DNA of 64,000 nt from Teichococcus oryzae (GTDB taxonomy: Bacteria; Pseudomonadota; Alphaproteobacteria; Acetobacterales; Acetobacteraceae), in contig NZ_VUKA01000009.1 in assembly GCF_008386565.1 (NCBI RefSeq), forward strand, positions 1 to 64,000, in the 5' to 3' direction. The position numbers and the translations under genes were made by a program. Within the stretch, counting starts at the first letter, position 1. Every line of letters begins with the position of its first letter. Under the pieces are notes generated by a model that saw nothing but the letters and a program-made list of their open reading frames with translations, ran no database searches and had not been told where the DNA came from. Shown here piece by piece: positions 59,102 to 64,000 of this stretch.

Positions 59102-59949
59102 GCGAACTGGCCGTCATCGGCGCCTCCGGACGCTCCGGCGCGGCCCTTTGCCGGGCGCTGGCGGCGCGGGGCCGCCACTACATTCCCGTGCTGCGTCGGC
59201 CCGAGGCCTGGGCGGCGCAGGGCCTACCCGGCGTCCCGCGCCTGGCCGACCTTCAGGACGGCGCGGCCCTGCGGCGCGCCCTGGCAGGCGCTTCCCGCGT
59301 GGTGTCCTGCGCCCATGCACGCTGGGCGCCCGCCATCCTGGACGCCGCCGAGCCGGGCGCGATGCTGGTGCTGATGGGATCGACCCGCCGCTTTTCCCGC
59401 TGGCCGGACGCGCATGGTGATGGGGTGCGGGCCGGGGAAGCGGCGTTCCTGGGCGGCGGCCATCCCGGCGTGATGCTGCACCCGACCATGATCTATGGCG
59501 CTGAGGGCGAGAACAACGTGCAGCGGCTCGCCGCGCTGATGCGGCGCCTGCCGGTGGCGCCGCTGCCCGGTGGCGGTCAAGCGCTGGTGCAGCCGATCCA
59601 CCAGGACGATGTCACCGCGTCGCTGCTGGCCGCGCTCGACCTGGACTGGAGGGAGCCCGAGACCATGGTCGTGGCCGGGCCGGAAGCCCTGCGCTATCGC
59701 GATTTCCTGGCCGCCGTCGCGCGGGCGGCCGGGCTGCGGGCGCCTCCGGTGCTGCCGGTGCCCGCCGGGCCCTTGCGCCTGCTGGCGCCGCTGACCCGCT
59801 GGCTGCCGGGCCTGCCCACCATCGGCGCCGATGAGATCCGCCGGCTGACGGAAGACAAGGCCTTCGACATCGCCCCCATGCGCCAGCGCCTGGGCGTGGC
59901 GCCGAGACCGCTGGAGCAGGGGCTGGCCGCGACGTTCGGGCAGGGTTGA
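59098..59949 (+). CDS. NAD(P)-binding atypical SDR / epimerase-like protein
   Basis: A 283-residue Rossmann protein: LAVIGASGRSGAALCRAL at residues 4-21, MLVLMGSTRRFSRWPDAHG, HPTMIYGAEGENNVQRLAAL near 124, and LVQPIHQDDVTASLLAALDL near 163, as in NAD-dependent epimerases of the complex I subunit (NDUFA9) group. The classical YxxxK pair is not clear. It may bind a cofactor for a structural or reductase role. Starts within the gltX stop. Confidence 0.8.
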   Translation: MSELAVIGASGRSGAALCRALAARGRHYIPVLRRPEAWAAQGLPGVPRLADLQDGAALRRALAGASRVVSCAHARWAPAILDAAEPGAMLVLMGSTRRFSRWPDAHGDGVRAGEAAFLGGGHPGVMLHPTMIYGAEGENNVQRLAALMRRLPVAPLPGGGQALVQPIHQDDVTASLLAALDLDWREPETMVVAGPEALRYRDFLAAVARAAGLRAPPVLPVPAGPLRLLAPLTRWLPGLPTIGADEIRRLTEDKAFDIAPMRQRLGVAPRPLEQGLAATFGQG

Positions 59950-60011
59950 AGGTGAGGGGCCGGGCGCCGCGCTCCCCGCCACCGCGCAACCAGGCCCGCC
60001 ACGAGCCTGTT

Positions 60012-60464
60012 TCAGGGGGAACGCCAGCGCTCCGCCGCCGCGTCATCCTCGGCCCTGGCTTCCACCCAGCGCCCGGTGCCGTCAGGAAATTCCTCGCGCT
60101 TCCAGAACGGGGCGCGGGTCTTCAGCCAGTCGATCAGGAAAGCGCAGGATTCTAGGGCCGCCTGGCGATGCGCGCTGGCGGTCATCACCAGCACGATCGG
60201 CTCCCCGGGCAGGATGCGGCCCACGCGGTGGATCACGGTGCAGCCGGTGAGCGGCCAGCGCCGTTCCGCCTCGGCGGCGATCTCGGCCAGGGCACGCTCC
60301 GTCATGCCGGGGTAATGCTCCAGCACCAGCGCGGCCAGCCCGTCATCCGCGCGGCAAAGACCCGTGAAGGCGGCGACGCCGCCAATATCGGCGCGGCCCG
60401 CCGTCAGCGCCACCTGCTCGGCCTGAGGGTCGAAGACGTCCTCCTGCACCCTGATCGTGGCCAT
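60012..60464 (-). CDS. moaE: Molybdopterin synthase catalytic subunit
   Basis: A 150-residue MoaE. VAAFTGLCRADDGLAALVLE (near residue 30) gives the active-site region, YPGMTERALAEIAAEAERRW follows, IHRVGRILPGEPIVLVMTAS is the core and DWLKTRAPFWKREEFPDG near 113 has the catalytic Lys. It converts precursor Z to molybdopterin with sulfur from MoaD. It is 4 bases downstream of moaD. Confidence 0.94.
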   Translation of the reverse strand: MATIRVQEDVFDPQAEQVALTAGRADIGGVAAFTGLCRADDGLAALVLEHYPGMTERALAEIAAEAERRWPLTGCTVIHRVGRILPGEPIVLVMTASAHRQAALESCAFLIDWLKTRAPFWKREEFPDGTGRWVEARAEDDAAAERWRSP

Positions 60465-60468
60465 GGCG

Positions 60469-60729
60469 TCAGCCCCCGGTCACGGGCGGGAAGAAGGCGA
60501 CCTCATCCCCGGGCCGCACCGGATGGTCCGGCTGGCAGAAGACATGGTTCACCGCGGCCCGGACATGGGCGGGCTGCACGAAGGCCTGCGCATGACCCGG
60601 CGAGCGGGTGGCGAGCCAGCGCATCAGGGAAGCGATGTCCTTGACCTCGGCCGGCGGCGAGATGTCTTCCTGGCTGTGGCCGATCTTGTGGCGGACCCAC
60701 GCGAAATACAGAACCCGCATGCCGTTCAT
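60469..60729 (-). CDS. moaD: Molybdopterin synthase sulfur carrier subunit
   Basis: An 86-residue ubiquitin-fold protein ending in the required Gly-Gly (FFPPVTGG), whose C-terminal glycine carries a thiocarboxylate. The rest matches MoaD: MRVLYFAWVRHKIGHSQEDI and RAAVNHVFCQPDHPVRPGDE. The ATG at 60729 overlaps the preceding gene's stop (ATGA); a second Met three codons later could also start. Confidence 0.92.
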   Translation of the reverse strand: MNGMRVLYFAWVRHKIGHSQEDISPPAEVKDIASLMRWLATRSPGHAQAFVQPAHVRAAVNHVFCQPDHPVRPGDEVAFFPPVTGG

Positions 60730-61322
60730 CGTGGCACCGGCACCTGCTGCACCCGCCCGTCCGCATCCATGAGGATCATGGTGTTGCCCTGCTGGATCGC
60801 GGTGCCGCTGCGGCCATTCGGGCCGGAATAGGTGGAATAGCCCTGGTTGCCCCCGGTGGTGACAACGCTTCCATCCGGTGTCGGGATCACCCGCCCGGGG
60901 CGGCTGAAATCCTGGCTCTGCGGCAGCGGGGACAGGGACGGCGGTGGGCTCTGCGGCCGGCCGGAGAAATCATCATTGGTGCGGCGGTCAAGCAGGTCCG
61001 GAGGGGTCGAGCTGCCGCGGGGGATCGGGCGGTTGGCGGGCGGCGGGTTGTCAGGGCTTTGCCGGTCCATCAGGTCGGGGCTGCCCAGGGTGGCGCGCGG
61101 CGATTCGAGTTCCGCGGCCGGCCAGACATTGCCCTCGGCCGGCAGCAGGGGCCGCACCTCGGCCGCCCGGCCCTGGATTCGCTGCACCGTCAGGCTGTCC
61201 GGCGGTTCCTCGGAGCGCGGCCCGGTCAGGGCGGAGGCACAGGCGCCCAGCGCCAGCAGCGCGGCAATCCCTGCCGCCCGCTGCATGCGACAGGGCAGGG
61301 TGCTTTGGTGAAACCGGCTCAT
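60726..61322 (-). CDS. Proline-rich putative lipoprotein
   Basis: A 198-residue protein with an N-terminal lipoprotein signal, AAGIAALLALGACAS (lipobox LALGAC, Cys near residue 28), and a disordered Pro/Ser/Asn-rich body ending in a more ordered VVTTGGNQGYSTYSGPNGRS and GNTMILMDADGRVQQVPVPR. Not recognised as a family. Its position between pgsA and moaD is between coupled genes. A later Met at 61286 gives a shorter signal peptide. Confidence 0.68.
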   Translation of the reverse strand: MSRFHQSTLPCRMQRAAGIAALLALGACASALTGPRSEEPPDSLTVQRIQGRAAEVRPLLPAEGNVWPAAELESPRATLGSPDLMDRQSPDNPPPANRPIPRGSSTPPDLLDRRTNDDFSGRPQSPPPSLSPLPQSQDFSRPGRVIPTPDGSVVTTGGNQGYSTYSGPNGRSGTAIQQGNTMILMDADGRVQQVPVPR

Positions 61323-61375
61323 GGCGATGCTCCCGCGTGTGGCTGCATCCAAGATGCGGCCGGCTCAGCCATGGC

Positions 61376-61996
61376 TCAAGGGCTGGAAAGCGTCTTGGGG
61401 GAGGGATCGGCGGAACGGGCGGTGTCCTGCGCTTCGGCATGGCGGAGGCCGGCTGTCAGATAGTCCCAGCCCGTCACCAGCGTCAGCGCGGCGGCGAGCC
61501 ACAGCAGCAGCTCCCCAAGGGCGCCGATCGGCAGGATCGACAGGCCCAGCGCGGCGGCGCCGGTATCGCCCGCCAGCAGCACGCCGAGCGCCGTCATCTG
61601 CACGCCGGTCTTCCACTTCGCCAGGCGCGTCACCGGCAGGCCCACGGCGAGGCTGGCCAGGTATTCGCGCAGGCCGGAAACCAGGATCTCGCGCAGCAGG
61701 ATGACGATGGCGGGCAGCAGGCCCCACAAGGAAAGCCGCCCCAGCCCGGCCAGCAGCATCAGCGCCGCGCCCACCAGGAGCTTGTCGGCGATCGGGTCCA
61801 GCATGCGGCCGAAGGCGGAAACCAGCTTGCGGTCGCGCGCGATCTTGCCATCGAAATAATCGGTGATCGCGGCGGCCGAGAACAGCGCGCAGGCCGCCAC
61901 GTCCCCCCAGGGCAGTTGCAGCATGGCCAGCACCACCAGCAGCGGCACGGCTGCGATGCGGGACAGGGTCAGGAGGTTGGGCAGGTCAGTTGGCAA
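61376..61996 (-). CDS. pgsA: CDP-diacylglycerol--glycerol-3-phosphate 3-phosphatidyltransferase
   Basis: A 206-residue inner-membrane enzyme of phosphatidylglycerol synthesis. The CDP-alcohol phosphotransferase motif is complete: AITDYFDGKIARDRKLVSAF plus GRMLDPIADK (residues about 43-72), with all Asp of DG-AR-G-D-D. Several hydrophobic segments surround it (VPLLVVLAMLQLPWG, LLLREILVSG). It is 24 bases downstream of uvrC, the usual neighbour in many bacteria. Confidence 0.94.
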   Translation of the reverse strand: MPTDLPNLLTLSRIAAVPLLVVLAMLQLPWGDVAACALFSAAAITDYFDGKIARDRKLVSAFGRMLDPIADKLLVGAALMLLAGLGRLSLWGLLPAIVILLREILVSGLREYLASLAVGLPVTRLAKWKTGVQMTALGVLLAGDTGAAALGLSILPIGALGELLLWLAAALTLVTGWDYLTAGLRHAEAQDTARSADPSPKTLSSP

Positions 61997-62020
61997 TGCG
62001 GCTTCTTCCCGGCGGCGGGA

Positions 62021-64000
62021 TCAACCCTTTCCCAAATTACCTCCGCCGACGCCAGGGTGGAAATGCTCATGGATGCGCGCGGCCATGGAAGGACCAATGC
62101 CCGGGCAGTTGCGCAGATCCTCCAACCCCGCCTGCCGCACGCCCCGGGCAGAGCCGAAATGGTGCAGCAGGCGCCGCTTGATGGCCGAGCCGACGCCGGG
62201 AATCTCATCCAGCTCCGAGCGGGTGATGGCCTTCGAGCGGCCGGCCCGGTGGGTGGTGATGGCGAAGCGGTGCGCCTCGTCGCGCAGCCGCTGGAGGTAG
62301 TACAGGACGGGATCGCGCGGCGGCAGCTGGAAGGGCTCGGCGCCGGCGCGATGGAACCATTCCCGGCCGGCATCGCGGTCGGGCCCCTTGGCCACCGCCA
62401 CCAGCGGCAGGTCGCCAAGGCCGAGTTCCGCCATCACCTCCCGTGCGGCGGAAAGCTGGCCGGCGCCGCCATCGATCAGCACCAGATCCGGCCAGCCTTC
62501 CTTTTGCCGTTCGGGATCTTCCTTCAGGGCGCGGCCGAAACGCCGTTCGAAAACCTCCCGCATCATGGCGAAATCGTCGCCGCCGCCGCTCGCCACGCGG
62601 TTGCCACCGCCAGCGCGCCGGGTTTCCCGCAGGCCACCCGGAACCTCGGCTGCGATGGAGGGCGGGATTAGCGTTGCGCCGGCACCGGCTGCGGCTGCGG
62701 CCGGCTCGGACGCGGCACCGTGCGCGCCGGCGCCCTGGATGGCGTATTTGCGGTAGGCGTTCTTCGTGAAGCCTTCCGGCCCGGCCACCACCATGACGCC
62801 ATAGGCATGGCTGCCCTGGATGTGGCTGTTGTCATAGACCTCGATCCGCCGCGGCGGCTCCGGGAGGTCGAACAGCTGCGCCACGCCTTCCAGCAGCGCC
62901 GCCTGGGCCGTTCCTTCCGCCAGGCGGCGCTCCAGCGCCTCGCGGGCATTGGTGGCGGCGTGGTCGATGGCGGAGCGCTTCTCGCCACGCTGCGGACGGT
63001 GCAACTCCACCTTCCGGCCGGCCTTCAGGCTCAGCGCTTCGGCGATCAGCCCGGCATCGGGAAGGTCGTGGGACAGCAGAACCAGTGGCGGCGGCGGCAG
63101 GTCGTCGTAAAGCTGGGTGAGAAAGGCCGAAAGCACTTCCTCCGCCGCCGCATCATCCTTGAGATGCGACGGAAAGAAGGACCGGTTGCCATTGTTGCGG
63201 CCGCCCCGGAAGAAAAACACCTGCACGCAGGACTGCCCGGCGATCTGGTGCAGCGCGACGACATCGGCATCGCCGACGCCTTCCAGGTTGATGCTGTTCT
63301 GGCCCTGGATATGGGTCAGCCCGCGGATGCGGTCGCGGATGGCGGCGGCGCGCTCGAATTCCAGCGCCATGGAGGCTTCCTCCATCTCCCGCGCCAGGCG
63401 CTTCTGGATGGTGGGCGTCTCGCCGGACAGGAACTTCTTGGCGTCCTTGACCAGCCCGGCATAGTCCTCGCGGCTGATGCGCTCGACGCAGGGGGCCGAG
63501 CAGCGCTTGATCTGGTGCAGCAGGCAGGGACGGTCCCGGCTCTCGAACACCGTGTCGCGGCAGGACCGGAGCAGGAACACCTTCTCCAGCGCCGTGATGG
63601 TCTGGTTCACCGCCCAGGCGCTGGCGAAAGGCCCCCAATAGCTGGCGCCCTTGCGCCGCTCGCCGCGATGCTTGCCGATCTGGGGGAAGTCGTGATCCTC
63701 CGTCAGCACAAGCCAGGGATAGGATTTGTCGTCGCGCAGGACGATGTTGAAGCGGGGCCGGAGCTTCTTGATCAGGTTGGCTTCCAGCAGCAGGGCCTCG
63801 GCCTCGCTGCCGGTGGTGATGATCTCCATCCGCCGGGTCGCATGCACCATACGCCGCAGCCGCTCCGGCAGGCGGGCGATCTGGGTATAGGACACGACCC
63901 GTTTCTTCAGGCTGCGCGCCTTGCCGACATAGAGGGCGTCACCCTTCGTATCGAGCATGCGGTACACGCCCGGCGCGAAGGGCATGGTGGCAAGCGCTGC
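62021..64000 (-). CDS. uvrC: Excinuclease ABC subunit C (N-terminus beyond window)
   Basis: At least 659 residues of the nucleotide excision repair nuclease. The GIY-YIG domain begins [20 protein letters not shown], with Cys-rich [10 protein letters not shown] (near 185), UVR motif [15 protein letters not shown] (near 210), the RNase H-like C-nuclease ([20 protein letters not shown]), and C-terminal helix-hairpin-helix repeats ([17 protein letters not shown]). Between [11 protein letters not shown] and [10 protein letters not shown] is an Ala/Gly-rich insertion of about 45 residues. The frame is open to the window edge, so ATG at 63985 is probably internal and the start lies past 64000. Confidence 0.95.
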   Translation of the reverse strand, partial: AALATMPFAPGVYRMLDTKGDALYVGKARSLKKRVVSYTQIARLPERLRRMVHATRRMEIITTGSEAEALLLEANLIKKLRPRFNIVLRDDKSYPWLVLTEDHDFPQIGKHRGERRKGASYWGPFASAWAVNQTITALEKVFLLRSCRDTVFESRDRPCLLHQIKRCSAPCVERISREDYAGLVKDAKKFLSGETPTIQKRLAREMEEASMALEFERAAAIRDRIRGLTHIQGQNSINLEGVGDADVVALHQIAGQSCVQVFFFRGGRNNGNRSFFPSHLKDDAAAEEVLSAFLTQLYDDLPPPPLVLLSHDLPDAGLIAEALSLKAGRKVELHRPQRGEKRSAIDHAATNAREALERRLAEGTAQAALLEGVAQLFDLPEPPRRIEVYDNSHIQGSHAYGVMVVAGPEGFTKNAYRKYAIQGAGAHGAASEPAAAAAGAGATLIPPSIAAEVPGGLRETRRAGGGNRVASGGGDDFAMMREVFERRFGRALKEDPERQKEGWPDLVLIDGGAGQLSAAREVMAELGLGDLPLVAVAKGPDRDAGREWFHRAGAEPFQLPPRDPVLYYLQRLRDEAHRFAITTHRAGRSKAITRSELDEIPGVGSAIKRRLLHHFGSARGVRQAGLEDLRNCPGIGPSMAARIHEHFHPGVGGGNLGKG

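Overview
The window is about 64 kb of very GC-rich DNA from an alphaproteobacterium, most likely a member of the Acetobacteraceae close to Roseomonas. The evidence is protein style and gene order, not a database match: a uvrC-pgsA-moaD-moaE cluster, an ihfA-MerR pair, a MarR/OmpR pair that looks like PetP/PetR, a DUF3309 mini-protein, two phasins, and no purple-bacterial or rhizobial signature genes. It is chromosomal and mostly core genome. I see no insertion sequences, phage genes, CRISPR arrays, integrases, rRNA operons or plasmid functions.

Layout. 1-7.2 kb: end of an unidentified gene, FAD oxidoreductase, ABC-F ATPase, greB, EamA exporter, M20 peptidase, aspartate dehydrogenase. 7.4-11.4 kb: clpA and clpS (N-degron proteolysis), then a phasin. 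11.7-18.5 kb: D,D-carboxypeptidase, EF-hand protein, tRNA-Val, DUF3108 protein, gph, then glmU-glmS (UDP-GlcNAc synthesis). 18.6-26.7 kb: DUF3309 peptide, gabD-type dehydrogenase, glutathione reductase, tRNA methyltransferase, DUF305 protein, MsrQ-like membrane protein, cysS, and a 58-residue orphan. 27-35.6 kb: Lrp regulator, DUF2934/zinc protein, tRNA-Gln, Ppx/GppA, rlmE, guaB, RsmB-like methyltransferase, GNAT, ihfA, MerR, tRNA-Pro.

35.6-38.4 kb is a cysteine-centred cluster: cysteine dioxygenase-like cupin, DecR-like Lrp regulator, cysK and an Rrf2 regulator. 38.4-43.2 kb is a complete branched-chain-type ABC transporter (livGFKHM order). 43.2-47.0 kb is a four-gene translationally coupled osmoprotectant-type ABC importer on the minus strand. 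47.2-50.6 kb: TPR protein and glycerate kinase-pyruvate kinase. 50.9-53.5 kb: MarR, response regulator, histidine kinase. 53.5-59.9 kb: phasin, TetR-like protein, YbjN-proC, EamA, acidic-tail protein-gltX-SDR. 60-64 kb: the co-directional run uvrC (cut by the window end), pgsA, lipoprotein, moaD, moaE.

No wholly new multi-gene system is evident. The most interesting signals are small and regulatory: a hairpin that buries the ribosome binding site of the EF-hand gene; a perfect 16-base palindrome before the PetP-like MarR gene; a GGCATGCC-type palindrome that recurs in five intergenic gaps; paired 12-base repeats before an orphan 58-residue gene; a possible cysteine-homeostasis locus; and a low-complexity insertion within UvrC. 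All positions were read by eye, so starts and residue numbers are approximate where stated.
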